Assembly: GCA_002734065.2 (NCBI GenBank)
Contig: NVXU02000032.1
Span: 1 to 46,886 of the forward strand
Origin: Fluviicola sp.
Lineage (GTDB): Bacteria > Bacteroidota > Bacteroidia > Flavobacteriales_D > Crocinitomicaceae
DNA: 46,886 nt
Reading direction: 5' to 3'
Below, piece by piece: positions 14,986 to 23,649 of this stretch. A program made the position numbers and the translations under genes. Below the pieces are notes generated by a model. It had not been told where the DNA came from and did not search any database. It saw only the letters and a program-made list of their open reading frames with translations. Position 1 is the first letter of the stretch, and each line of letters begins with the position of its first letter.

Positions 14986-17234
14986 TAGCTATACAATCCT
15001 GTTAATACTTTTTCGTGGGTAAACGGTGCGTTTTGAATCAATTTGTAATTCGGATTAAACGCCGCTACCGCATTCTCTATCGCAAAATAAGCCCCGATTC
15101 CATACATCAATGGAGGTTCTCCAACTGCTTTTGATTTCAGAATTGCCATCTCCGTTCCAACGGTGTCATGCGGTTCTACAATTAATTCTTTCGGCACTGA
15201 ATAAATGTCTGGCACTTTGTAGGTTGACAGAGAATTTGAACGCAATCGCCCGTTATCATCGTAACTTATTTCTTCCATTGTCATCCAGCCCATTCCTTGC
15301 ACCAATCCGCCTTCAATTTGACCTAAATCGACAGACATGTTCATTGATTGTCCAAAATCGTGGACTAATTTCACAGAATCAAACTCATAAGTTCCTCGAA
15401 TGCAATCAACCGTTACTTCCGTTAATGCTAGTCCGTAAACGTGGTAAGCAAAAGGATGTCCTTTCTCCTTATCCTTGTCAAAATTGATGATGGGTGTTGC
15501 ATAATGCCCGTTTTCTGTCAAGCAAACTCTTTCTAAAAAAGCCATGTCAACCAATTGATTCCAAGTCATGTGTGAGTCTTTCCCGAGGATGTAAATCGCC
15601 TCATCTTTGAACTCAACCTGACCTGCGCCACATTTAAAATGATTGGCTGCTGATTTTTTCAAGCGCATTACTAATGCCTGACAAGCATTCTGCAAAGCCT
15701 TTCCATTGAGGTCAGCGGTTGCACTTGCAGCCGTAGGAGAAGTGTTGGAAACTCTCGTTGTGTTCGTCGATTCTAACTTCACTTTCTGCGGATCAATCGA
15801 GAACATTTGCGCTGCAATTTGCAACATTTTCGTGTTTACCCCCTGCCCCATTTCAACAGCACCCGTGGAAATACCGACAGAACCGTCACTGTAAATGTGC
15901 ACCAAAGCTCTCGCTTGATTCATCGGTGTTTTTGTGAAAGAAATACCAAAAGTAATCGGCATTAATGACAATCCTTTTTTCTTATCAGAATGTTCTTTAT
16001 TGAATTTTGCTACGCGTGCCTCTTGTTCTTCCAAAGAGAATTTCGTTTCAACAGCAGACCAAATTTTCTCCAATTCTACACCACCAGCAATCTGCCCGTA
16101 AGGAAATTCATCGCCGTCTTTGAGTAAATTCTTTTTCTGCAGAGAGAAAGTCGAAACCTTCATTTCTTTCGCTGCATGTCTCAATGCTATCTCAATCACA
16201 AACATTCCTTGCGGTCCTCCGAAACCTCTAAAAGCAGTATTCGGCGGCAAGTTCGTTTTGCAACTGTACGCTGTAACCTCCACATTGGGCACAAAGTAAG
16301 AATTGGTTGCATGAAACAAGGTTCTCTCCATCACTGCCGGTGACAAATCCGCAGCTGCACCTGCATTCTGAAAGAAAGTTGCTTCGTAAGCCAAAATTTT
16401 ATGATCCTCTGAGAATCCAATTTTATAGTCCGCTGCGTATGGATGACGCTTTCCGGTCATTCGCATATCGTCCATTCGAGATAGCACAACTTTGACTGGT
16501 TTTTGGAGAATTTGCACTGCCAATCCAGCCATAATCGCCCATGGAGTTGCTTGATCTTCCTTTCCACCAAATCCACCGCCCAAACGAACGACATCTATTT
16601 CTATCTTGTTCATTCCAAGATTTAAAACCTTTGCCGCTGCTCTTTGCACTGCCGTTGGACCTTGCGTAGAAGATGAAATTCTAATGTTTCCATTCTCCAT
16701 TGGTTGCGCATAAGCACCTTGCGTTTCTATGTACAAATGCTCTTGCCCGTTGACATCTGCCTTGCCTTCAAAAATGTATTTGCAATCCTTCCAAGCATCT
16801 TGAGAATCGCCCATTTTAAAAGTTCGTGGTGGAAAAATCAGTTCTCCTTTTGCTTGCGCAATTCTTGGGTCAACAATGATTTCTTTTTCTGTAATGTCAA
16901 TCTCAATGAGTTTTCTTGCTTTGCTCGCGATATGTTCTGACTTCGCAACAATCAATGCGATGGGCTGTCCTTGAAAATGAACTTCGTCCGTTGCAAAAAG
17001 AGGTTCGTCGGGGATGATACCACCAATTTGATTCTCACCTGTAACATCCTCGTGCGTTAAGATTCTCACGACCCCCGGCAACGTCAAAGCTTTGGAATAA
17101 TCAACAGAATTGATGTGTCCATGTGCTTTTGGAGAATCGAAAACGACACCGAAAAGCGTTCCGCTCAAAGTCGGGATGTCATCCAAATAAATGGACTTTC
17201 CTGTTACGTGACCTTTGGAATCTATGTTTTTCAT
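14985..17234 (-). CDS. xdhB: Xanthine dehydrogenase, molybdopterin-binding subunit
   Basis: The protein has 749 residues. It binds the molybdenum cofactor and oxidises hypoxanthine and xanthine to urate. Substrate residues known from bovine xanthine oxidase are all conserved: Glu226 in GGGFGGKE (bovine Glu802), Arg304 in VMERTLFH (Arg880), and Glu706 in AVGEPPL (Glu1261). FRGFGGPQG, EMGQGVNTKM and SPTAASATAD are cofactor-binding segments. The Glu802/Arg880 pair argues for purines rather than aldehydes. The gene is 131 bp downstream of xdhA, across a repeat-rich gap. It overlaps the following membrane protein gene by one base. Confidence 0.95.
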   Translation of the reverse strand: MKNIDSKGHVTGKSIYLDDIPTLSGTLFGVVFDSPKAHGHINSVDYSKALTLPGVVRILTHEDVTGENQIGGIIPDEPLFATDEVHFQGQPIALIVAKSEHIASKARKLIEIDITEKEIIVDPRIAQAKGELIFPPRTFKMGDSQDAWKDCKYIFEGKADVNGQEHLYIETQGAYAQPMENGNIRISSSTQGPTAVQRAAAKVLNLGMNKIEIDVVRLGGGFGGKEDQATPWAIMAGLAVQILQKPVKVVLSRMDDMRMTGKRHPYAADYKIGFSEDHKILAYEATFFQNAGAAADLSPAVMERTLFHATNSYFVPNVEVTAYSCKTNLPPNTAFRGFGGPQGMFVIEIALRHAAKEMKVSTFSLQKKNLLKDGDEFPYGQIAGGVELEKIWSAVETKFSLEEQEARVAKFNKEHSDKKKGLSLMPITFGISFTKTPMNQARALVHIYSDGSVGISTGAVEMGQGVNTKMLQIAAQMFSIDPQKVKLESTNTTRVSNTSPTAASATADLNGKALQNACQALVMRLKKSAANHFKCGAGQVEFKDEAIYILGKDSHMTWNQLVDMAFLERVCLTENGHYATPIINFDKDKEKGHPFAYHVYGLALTEVTVDCIRGTYEFDSVKLVHDFGQSMNMSVDLGQIEGGLVQGMGWMTMEEISYDDNGRLRSNSLSTYKVPDIYSVPKELIVEPHDTVGTEMAILKSKAVGEPPLMYGIGAYFAIENAVAAFNPNYKLIQNAPFTHEKVLTGLYS

Positions 17235-17272
17235 AATTAATGATTTAATGTGAAGTTGTTATTTGTTAGAGG

Positions 17273-17352
17273 AAGTTAAGGAGTTAAAGAAGACAGAAGT
17301 TAATTCGACATTCTAATTACGGTCTGCTTTAACTCCTTAACTTCTGTCTTCT
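17273..17352. repeat. Two overlapping inverted-repeat pairs between xdhA and xdhB
   Basis: Pair one: 17273-17289 and 17327-17343, perfect over 17 bp. Pair two: 17288-17303 and 17337-17352, perfect over 16 bp. Both are made of aagttaag-like octamers. The octamer on the right continues into the TAA stop of xdhA (17366-17368). Being inside an operon, the folded RNA could affect the xdhA to xdhB balance (inference). Confidence 0.7.
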
Positions 17353-17365
17353 TAACTACTAGCTC

Positions 17366-18775
17366 TTAACTTCTCCTAATAACCAACTCCCCTAGTTCTA
17401 CTTTCTCCGGAAACAACTTCATAAAATGCGCATAAAATAGTTGTCTCAACAGCAATCGTTTGTATTCTTCCGTTCCTCTGACGTCACTCATTGGTGAAAT
17501 TTCAGTTTGCAAAATTTCGTTTGCTGCTTTGATGTTTTCTGCATTGATTTCTTTACCGACGAGAAACACACCTGTCTTTGAAAGCACCATGGGTATAGGT
17601 CCAACGCCGCCCGCAGAGATAAAAGCTTTCTGAATAAGGTCGTCTTTCAACTCTATTTTTAACGCAGAATTGACACTTGCAATGTCCAAATGTGTCCGTT
17701 TACTGACTTTTTCGAGGTTGAAAAAAGTATTTTTCGTTGGAATTTCAAACGACAGTTGCGTAATGACTTCATTCTCCGTCTTGTCTAAATCTTTGTAGCC
17801 TAAATATAAATCTTTTAAGAGAATTGTTCTTTGCTTTCCGTTTTCTTCTAAGGTAATTGAAGAATTCAGTGCTAGAAAGAAAGCAGTCATATCACCAATC
17901 GGCGATGCATTGACAAAATTCCCTGCAATGGTCGAAATATTTCTAATCGGCTGAGAAGAAACCAACTTTAAATGCTCTTTCAATTTTGGAAATATTTGGT
18001 TCAATTCTGGAGAATCCCACATATCAGAAACCGTAGTTGCTGCTCCTAAAGTACAAATATCATCCTCGAATTTGATAAAGCGAATTTTTTCATCTTGAAC
18101 GAGGGCAGTGATTTCTAATTCTACCATTTTTTCGTGTTGCTGCACGTATAAATCAGTTCCACCTCCTACGAGAATTTTTGCGTTCTCACGAATTTTTACA
18201 GGTTGAATATCAGATAGTTGCGATTGAATTTCTGTGAAATAGTCTGGAATAAAATGATGCTCTACCAACCACGAAATAATGTCGTCAGTGCTTTTATTTT
18301 TTAGTGATTCTGTGATATGCAAGGCTGCTCGTTCAATTGATTTATAACCTGTGCAACGGCAAATATTACCATTGATGGAAGCGATTGCATCCTCGTAAGT
18401 TGGCGTTTCATTCGTCAGGCAGAAGGAGGTTAAGGAAACCACAAAACCAGTGGTGCAAAATCCGCATTGCGTTCCTGCTTCATCGACCATGTATTGTTGG
18501 ACAGGTGTTAAATTTTTGAGATTCAAACCTTCAATAGAAACGACGTGTTTTCCCTGTACATTGGCGATTGGAGTCAGGCACGAAGTAACGTTAGAATATT
18601 TCATCTTGCCATTTACAACTTCTCCGATTAAAACAGTGCAAGCACCGCAATCGCCTTCTCGGCAACCGATTTTGGTTCCTTTTAGGTCTTCTTCATAGCG
18701 GATAAAATCCAACAACAAAGACCCCGAAGGTAAATCAGTCGTGACTTTTTTATCGTTGAGAATAAATTCTATCAT
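17366..18775 (-). CDS. xdhA: Xanthine dehydrogenase small subunit (2Fe-2S and FAD domains)
   Basis: The protein has 469 residues. Two [2Fe-2S] clusters are complete: the plant-type site Cys38, Cys43, Cys46 and Cys66 (GCREGDCGACTV), and the helical site Cys104, Cys107, Cys139 and Cys141 (QCGFC, ICRC). The FAD domain follows from about residue 190, with ILVGGGTDLYVQ and STIAGNFVNASPIGD, then the CO-dehydrogenase-flavoprotein C-terminal domain. It moves electrons from the Mo site in XdhB to NAD+ or another acceptor. Its ATG overlaps the guaD stop by one base. Confidence 0.95.
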   Translation of the reverse strand: MIEFILNDKKVTTDLPSGSLLLDFIRYEEDLKGTKIGCREGDCGACTVLIGEVVNGKMKYSNVTSCLTPIANVQGKHVVSIEGLNLKNLTPVQQYMVDEAGTQCGFCTTGFVVSLTSFCLTNETPTYEDAIASINGNICRCTGYKSIERAALHITESLKNKSTDDIISWLVEHHFIPDYFTEIQSQLSDIQPVKIRENAKILVGGGTDLYVQQHEKMVELEITALVQDEKIRFIKFEDDICTLGAATTVSDMWDSPELNQIFPKLKEHLKLVSSQPIRNISTIAGNFVNASPIGDMTAFFLALNSSITLEENGKQRTILLKDLYLGYKDLDKTENEVITQLSFEIPTKNTFFNLEKVSKRTHLDIASVNSALKIELKDDLIQKAFISAGGVGPIPMVLSKTGVFLVGKEINAENIKAANEILQTEISPMSDVRGTEEYKRLLLRQLFYAHFMKLFPEKVELGELVIRRS

Positions 18776-19248
18776 TAGTATTCTATTTTATTCTGACTGT
18801 TGGTCCACGTTTTAAATGCTTCCAACGCTTCGTCTCTTAACATCTGAGACGTAGGTAATTTTCGATCTTCGTAGGGCAATTCCATTTCTTTGTAGATGAA
18901 ATCATCATCAAATTCAATATCCGCTGCGTCTTTCTTTGTGTTCGCATAGAACATCTTGCTAGGACGCGCCCAATATATAGCTCCCAGACACATAGGACAG
19001 GGTTCGCAACTTGTATATATCTCACAATCATCTAATTGAAACGTTCCCAATTCTTTGCAAGCATTTCTGATTGCCGTTACTTCAGCATGCGCAGTTGGGT
19101 CGTTGTGACTTGTTACGTTGTTAACTCCTCGGGCAATTACCTCACCATTCTTCACAATTACGCAACCAAAAGGACCTCCGTTTCCAGATGTTACATTTTC
19201 GATTGAAAGGCGAATTGCTTCGCGCATAAATTTTTCTCTTTCTTCCAT
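18775..19248 (-). CDS. guaD: Guanine deaminase
   Basis: The protein has 157 residues, a cytidine-deaminase-fold enzyme converting guanine to xanthine. It follows B. subtilis GuaD closely: NNVTSHNDPTAHAEVTAI with zinc ligand His54 and proton shuttle Glu56, TSCEPCPMCLGAIYWARP with Cys84 and Cys87, FDDDFIYKE, and the C-terminal Tyr that closes the active site. The DPTAHAE and long C-terminal region separate it from tRNA deaminase TadA. It is the first gene of the guaD-xdhA-xdhB-(Mpv17-like)-xdhC operon, which sets the pathway guanine, xanthine, urate. Confidence 0.93.
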   Translation of the reverse strand: MEEREKFMREAIRLSIENVTSGNGGPFGCVIVKNGEVIARGVNNVTSHNDPTAHAEVTAIRNACKELGTFQLDDCEIYTSCEPCPMCLGAIYWARPSKMFYANTKKDAADIEFDDDFIYKEMELPYEDRKLPTSQMLRDEALEAFKTWTNSQNKIEY

Positions 19249-19590
19249 AAAAACTCAAATAAATAGGTTGATTTCAAGACTAAAACGGTTTTTGCTTTAG
19301 AAATTAAATCAGCAGATAAATATACGGATTTAGAATGAAAAATTGAGAATGAAAAATGAAAAATGACGTAGATAGGTGTTAGAAGTAGGTTCTTGTTAGA
19401 ATTATGAATTGTGAAGTGGATGGGTATTAGAAGTAAGTTCTTGTTAAATTATGAATTGCGAAGTAGATAGGTGTTAGGATTATTGATTATTGATTATTGA
19501 AAATAACCAAGTCTAAGAGCGACGCAGGAGTCTTTCTAATAATCTAAAAGCGAGGTGCGAGCGTTTCTAATGATCTAATGATCCAAAACT
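19249..19590. other. 342-bp non-coding region of short and medium repeats
   Basis: The right part upstream of guaD (19249-19330) should hold its promoter, though no clear -7 box was seen. The rest is repeats: gaaaaat heptamers (19341-19364), 2.4 copies of a 48-bp unit (19365-19477), attattg heptamers (19478-19500), and octamers of the ctaatgat/ctctaacg type running into the lgt stop codon (19561-19604). No reading frame or RNA gene was recognised. Confidence 0.6.
19365..19477. repeat. Tandem copies of a 48-bp dispersed repeat
   Basis: Unit 1 is 19365-19412, unit 2 is 19413-19459 and a partial unit 3 is 19460-19477. Units begin gacgtagataggtgttagaa or close variants and end gttagaattatgaattg. 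A single diverged copy is at 7141-7188. Confidence 0.65.
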
Positions 19591-20451
19591 CTAACGCTCT
19601 AATTCCCCTTTCCTCAATGCTCTCACCAAAATAACAACTCCTGCAATTACAAAAGGAATACTCAACCATTGTCCTGTATTGATAATCATATCAGAATCTC
19701 TTGCTGCTTGTCCTAATTTCACGAATTCTATGAAGAAACGGGCGCCAAAAAGTCCAATTAAGAAGGTTCCGAAAAGGATGCCAGGTCTTCTCCAAGCTTG
19801 TTTTTTCCAGTACAAAAACATCAGTAAGAAAAATAATGTGATGTAACTCAAAGCTTCATACAATTGTGCAGGATGCCGTGGTATTGGGTCGTAAGCTTTT
19901 AAATCCGCATTGTAATATTGTTTAAAGCTAAAGGCCCAAGGTAAATTTGTCGGGTCTCCAACGATTTCATGATTCACAAGGTTTCCCAGACGTATGAAGC
20001 ACGCTGCGATAGCGATGGGAGCAACAATTCTATCAAGAATCCACATGAGTGGTTTTTTAGATACTTTCTTGGTGTATAAAATCAAAGCTAGAAGAATTGC
20101 AATTGCCCCACCGTGACTTGCGAGACCGCCTTCCCAAACTTTAAAAATTGACAAGGGGTGAGAGAAATAACCTTCTTCGATATAGCCATTTGCCAAAGTT
20201 GTATCCCAATAAGGGCCGTAGAAAAAAACATGTCCCAAGCGAGCTCCAATAATCGTAGCAAGTACAACATACAAAACCAACTTATCCAATTGCTCTTCAG
20301 GCACACCTTCCCGTTTGTACATTCTCTGCACTACGAGATACCCAAGAATCAATCCAGTTACGAATAATAATCCGTACAAATTTGGCGTACTCCAACCTTC
20401 TATTAATTGTGCATCTACGTCCCAGTTGATTACTAAATTCACTTGCTTCAA
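19591..20451 (-). CDS. lgt: Prolipoprotein diacylglyceryl transferase
   Basis: The protein has 286 residues, an inner-membrane enzyme with about seven helices. It transfers diacylglycerol from phosphatidylglycerol to the lipobox Cys of prolipoproteins, such as those encoded at 6204, 11323, 20541 and 39188. Family marks: RLGHVFFYGPYW, GGLASHGGAIAI with the essential His, the Lgt signature IRLGNLVNHEIVGDPT, and RHPAQLYEAL. It is divergent from the lipoprotein gene at 20541. The stop codon lies within a ctctaa-type octamer repeat. Confidence 0.95.
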   Translation of the reverse strand: MKQVNLVINWDVDAQLIEGWSTPNLYGLLFVTGLILGYLVVQRMYKREGVPEEQLDKLVLYVVLATIIGARLGHVFFYGPYWDTTLANGYIEEGYFSHPLSIFKVWEGGLASHGGAIAILLALILYTKKVSKKPLMWILDRIVAPIAIAACFIRLGNLVNHEIVGDPTNLPWAFSFKQYYNADLKAYDPIPRHPAQLYEALSYITLFFLLMFLYWKKQAWRRPGILFGTFLIGLFGARFFIEFVKLGQAARDSDMIINTGQWLSIPFVIAGVVILVRALRKGELER

Positions 20452-20505
20452 TTTATAATTCGGGGTAAAGATACTTTATTTAAGGTTAAAATTGCAAAAT
20501 CAATC

Positions 20506-20535
20506 TTGCTCCTTTCTCTAATCTTGCTATATTCG
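20506..20535 (+). promoter_or_regulatory. Bacteroidota-type promoter for the lipoprotein gene at 20541
   Basis: TTG at 20506-20508, a 19-nt spacer, and TATATTCG at 20528-20535 (one mismatch to TAnnTTTG). The box ends 5 nt before the ATG, so transcription would start at or beside the start codon, implying a leaderless message. Confidence 0.45.
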
Positions 20536-20540
20536 TATCA

Positions 20541-21155
20541 ATGAAATTATTATCGTCGTTTTCTTTAGTTGCTATTCTCTTTTTGACAACTGCATGCCCT
20601 GGCGTGAAGTACAAGTCAAACATCGACAAGTTGCACGATAATAACATGAATTTTCCCGACTATAATCGCTTTGTCTTTGAGGATATCTCATTTTTAAAAC
20701 CTGACATGTTTGATAAGGAATATTCTGAAAGTTATATCATTTCGGATATTTACGAGACTTTTGTAGCTTATGAAATTTTTACTCATTTTTCGGTAGAATT
20801 ATTCACTGCAAGCCGAATTGAGGTGATACAATATTCTTTTGATGAGGAATTGACAGAGCTAGACGCTGTGCACGATAATTATATTCTCAAAAGAGAAAAT
20901 TCACTGTACAATTACGAAACGTCGATAAAAAAAGAACTTCCTGAGACGGTTGGTTTTGACGGCTGTATTCAGATTATTCACGGTGACGATACTGATTATG
21001 AATATGATTACAACTACGGGCAAACAACTTCGTACTTTCTGGCGACCTTGAATATCAACGATGAAATCTACGTTTTTCAAATGACGGGAAAGAAGGAAAA
21101 CATGGGTTATCTTTACGATGATTTTCTTAAAATTCTTTCTTCTATAGAATCATAA
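20541..21155 (+). CDS. Hypothetical lipoprotein
   Basis: The protein has 204 residues. The signal peptide ends in FLTTAC, a lipobox with Cys19. The mature part is acidic, rich in Asp, Tyr and Glu (DDTDYEYDYNYGQTTSYF), and has no recognised domain. Its ORF ends in TAATG overlapping the start of the Nudix gene by one base, so the two are coupled. A promoter with correct spacing ends 5 nt before the ATG. Confidence 0.7.
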   Translation: MKLLSSFSLVAILFLTTACPGVKYKSNIDKLHDNNMNFPDYNRFVFEDISFLKPDMFDKEYSESYIISDIYETFVAYEIFTHFSVELFTASRIEVIQYSFDEELTELDAVHDNYILKRENSLYNYETSIKKELPETVGFDGCIQIIHGDDTDYEYDYNYGQTTSYFLATLNINDEIYVFQMTGKKENMGYLYDDFLKILSSIES

Positions 21156-21790
21156 TGACCGCTGAACTCCTTATTGCATCTATCACAGGTGAGCTTGCAA
21201 AGGTTTTGCCAGGCGAAAATGCCCACTTCAATCTCGCGCCAATAAAACGACTTTCTGCAAAAAGTGCAATGGCAGAAAAAATAGATTACCGCTCATCGGC
21301 AGTTGCGATTGTCTTGTATTCTGAGAAAGAAAAACTAAGATGCATTCTTATTCAACGACCAAAATACGAAGGAACTCATGGAGGTCAAGTAAGTTTCCCC
21401 GGAGGCAAAGTGGACGAAATTGATGACAATCTTGAAGCGACAGCGAGAAGAGAATGTGAAGAAGAAATTAACCTGCCTTTTTCAAAAGGAGAATTAATGG
21501 GCGAATTAAGTCCTGTTTACATCCCTGTTAGCAATTTCATGGTGCAACCCTTCGTTTTCTTTGTAAGAAACCTTCCAGAACTTTCTCCAGACTTTAGGGA
21601 GGTAGAAAGTATTCTTCATTTTGACCTTGAGATTTTACTAGATGATTCTATTCTAAAAAGAACCGATCTTAGGATAAGTCCTACCTTAACTCAAAAAAAT
21701 GTTCCTTATTTTGACATTGAAAACAAGATAGTTTGGGGAGCAACTTCTATGATTCTTGCAGAGTTAAAAGAAGTTCTTTTAAGAATTTAA
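21155..21790 (+). CDS. Nudix hydrolase, CoA pyrophosphatase type
   Basis: The protein has 211 residues. The Nudix box is complete in GGKVDEIDDNLEATARRECE followed by EEINL (about 88-112). It is preceded by HGGQVSFPG, the CoA-binding signature of NudL/PCD1-type enzymes that split CoA into phosphopantetheine and 3',5'-ADP. The start overlaps the preceding stop by one base, and the gene is convergent with the DUF5723 gene (4-bp overlap of 3' ends). Confidence 0.88.
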   Translation: MTAELLIASITGELAKVLPGENAHFNLAPIKRLSAKSAMAEKIDYRSSAVAIVLYSEKEKLRCILIQRPKYEGTHGGQVSFPGGKVDEIDDNLEATARRECEEEINLPFSKGELMGELSPVYIPVSNFMVQPFVFFVRNLPELSPDFREVESILHFDLEILLDDSILKRTDLRISPTLTQKNVPYFDIENKIVWGATSMILAELKEVLLRI

Positions 21791-23283
21791 AACCTCACTC
21801 TCATCACACCAAACGCTGTTGACACACTGTTAGAACCTTTCGTAAAGAATGCTAAAGCATCACGAGAAGAAATACCAAATTCGTAAGTTCCTCCTTTCAG
21901 AATGAAGTTAATTCCTAACGGAATGTTGTGCTGATAAATTCCACCACCAAAATAACCTGCGCTCAATTGCAACCATTTTAATGGTCTAAAATCACCACCA
22001 ATAGAATAAACAGCATTCTGAATTCCCCCAGGGTTGTCTCTGTTAAATGGAGCAACAAAGTCGATTCCAACACTTAATTTCTTGCCAAAATCAATGCTGC
22101 CTCCAAATCGAATGTTTGCATTATTTGCAATGGTTACTTTTTCCTCGCCGACTAGGTTCAAAATTCCACCGTCTTGCATCAAAGCTTTCACAGTATTCGT
22201 GATATTGGCATTGTCCAAGCCATCAACACTGATTTCTCCAATAATGGTATCTCTTACACTGTAAACATTTCTTTTATAGGTAATAGAACCGATGTTATTC
22301 ACCGCCAAAGCCAATTTTATTCTTTTAAACAGAATTGCACTCACAGACAAATCAACTCCATACCCGTTTCCAATTGCTGTTGGAATTGTTTTTCCTTTAT
22401 CAACATAGGTCGATGCGTTTGTATTCGCAATAGAGCCATAATTAATATCCATATTTGGAGAAAGCGAAGAATACATACTTAAACCGTTGTCATCTGACAC
22501 AAAATTAAACATAGCAGTCGATTGAATGTATCTACCTGCAATACCTCCATATAGTGCAAAAGTAGAATCCCCAAACAATTTTCTTCCGTAACCTAAATTA
22601 TAATAGCGATTCCAAGAAAATTTAATATCTGTCCCGTTGGTTACATCGGACAAACTAAAAGGTACTGCTAATCGACCTGAAACAACTGCTGCTAGTGTAT
22701 CATCACTGATATTTCCAGAATTAGGAATAACCGTTGTATCGGTCCCAAAAACAACCGTTAATTGGTCAAAATAATCTGCCAATTTACCTTGAAAAGTAAT
22801 ACCCGCAGCATCAGCACTCAGTTTTGAGTACCAGCTATAATTTTCTTGAATATTAAAGGCTATTCCTCCTATTTTTTCATTTTGATAAGAGACCCCGAAC
22901 CAATTGTACGAGGCATCAATACTAATTCCAGACCTTAGATAATCGCCTGCATTTTGCGCTTGTTGCTGCCAAGAATCTGCAGGACCACTGGTTCCAAAAG
23001 CTTCTTTTCTTATCGTTTTATAAAGGCTGGCTAACTTCTCAGAATTCAAAGAGTCAGAATAAATCCCTAAATTGAACTCCGACATACCCATTGTCCAATT
23101 TTTACCTTCAAAACCTGTTCCCCAACCTAACGCTGAACTATTGATTCCCAAAGAATGATAGTCTGTGACAAATGTTGTAGCAACACCTTTCCCAACAGCT
23201 GTATAAGCAACACCTTGTGTTTGAGAATTTCCTGCAAAATGAAAGATGAATAATAGAACAGATAATAGAATTGATTTTCGCAT
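21787..23283 (-). CDS. DUF5723 family outer-membrane protein
   Basis: The protein has 498 residues from the ATG at 23281-23283 (signal peptide MRKSILLSVLLFIFHFAGNS). An upstream in-frame codon at 23322 adds 13 residues that spoil the signal. The pattern GKGVATTFVTDYHSLGINSS, many beta strands ending in aromatic residues, and the closing FGVMRVRF fit the Bacteroidota DUF5723 family, probably a large beta-barrel. Its function is unknown to me. A predicted terminator hairpin and promoter lie upstream (23338-23474), so expression may be controlled by attenuation. Confidence 0.8.
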   Translation of the reverse strand: MRKSILLSVLLFIFHFAGNSQTQGVAYTAVGKGVATTFVTDYHSLGINSSALGWGTGFEGKNWTMGMSEFNLGIYSDSLNSEKLASLYKTIRKEAFGTSGPADSWQQQAQNAGDYLRSGISIDASYNWFGVSYQNEKIGGIAFNIQENYSWYSKLSADAAGITFQGKLADYFDQLTVVFGTDTTVIPNSGNISDDTLAAVVSGRLAVPFSLSDVTNGTDIKFSWNRYYNLGYGRKLFGDSTFALYGGIAGRYIQSTAMFNFVSDDNGLSMYSSLSPNMDINYGSIANTNASTYVDKGKTIPTAIGNGYGVDLSVSAILFKRIKLALAVNNIGSITYKRNVYSVRDTIIGEISVDGLDNANITNTVKALMQDGGILNLVGEEKVTIANNANIRFGGSIDFGKKLSVGIDFVAPFNRDNPGGIQNAVYSIGGDFRPLKWLQLSAGYFGGGIYQHNIPLGINFILKGGTYEFGISSRDALAFFTKGSNSVSTAFGVMRVRF

Positions 23284-23337
23284 AAGATTTATTGTTTTTG
23301 TTTTGAGACGACTAATGTACAACGAAAAGTCTTTAAA

Positions 23338-23440
23338 ATCAAAAAGAGGAACAAATTTATAAAACTTGTTCCTCTTTCTGCTAAACCATGCTAAAACTAT
23401 AAAACTCTAAAATAGTGGTAAACTACTCCTCTATTTTGAT
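23338..23440 (-). ncRNA. Candidate small RNA or attenuated leader upstream of the DUF5723 gene
   Basis: About 100 nt. The 5' part folds into a stem of 10 pairs with one mismatch (23409-23418 with 23428-23437, 9-base loop). The 3' end is a perfect 12-bp hairpin (23343-23354 with 23366-23377) followed on the minus strand by a U-rich tail, typical of a rho-independent terminator. A well-spaced promoter lies just upstream. No reading frame of size is present. It may be an independent RNA or the leader of the gene starting at 23283. The Rfam Flavo-1 family would be one to compare. Confidence 0.5.
23343..23377 (-). terminator. Predicted rho-independent terminator
   Basis: Perfect 12-bp arms (AAAGAGGAACAA and its complement) with an 11-base loop and five T on the minus strand after the stem. 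It lies upstream, not downstream, of the nearest annotated genes, so its purpose is to end the predicted small RNA or to attenuate the DUF5723 gene. Confidence 0.7.
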
Positions 23441-23444
23441 ACTA

Positions 23445-23474
23445 CAAATATATATAGAAGAAAGTTATTGGCAA
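23445..23474 (-). promoter_or_regulatory. Bacteroidota-type promoter, minus strand
   Basis: On the minus strand, TTG (23472-23474), a 19-nt spacer and a consensus TATATTTG box (23445-23452). The predicted transcript would start near 23439, a few bases before the first stem of the candidate small RNA. Confidence 0.5.
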
Positions 23475-23615
23475 AGTTTTTAGATGAAAAAATATGTTAA
23501 ATAATTCTTAAATAATCACAGCTACTCACACTCCCTTTATAAACATTGACTCATAGCGTTTTGCAAAGAATGAAATAAAAATAACAAGTCATCTATCATA
23601 AGCTAAAGAATTGAT

Positions 23616-23623
23616 TAACTTTG
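23616..23623 (+). promoter_or_regulatory. -7 box of the ndk promoter
   Basis: TAACTTTG matches TAnnTTTG exactly and lies 26 nt before the ndk ATG. No good TTG was seen at the -33 distance. Confidence 0.4.
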
Positions 23624-23649
23624 CCGAAAATTTTAGAAAAACAAAGATT

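Larger units (their letters stand above)
23284..23649. other. 366-bp divergent intergenic region
   Basis: It holds, from left to right, a short leader for the DUF5723 gene, the predicted small RNA with terminator (23338-23440), its promoter (23445-23474), an AT-rich stretch without recognised signals (23475-23610) and the ndk promoter (23616-23623). Confidence 0.5.
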
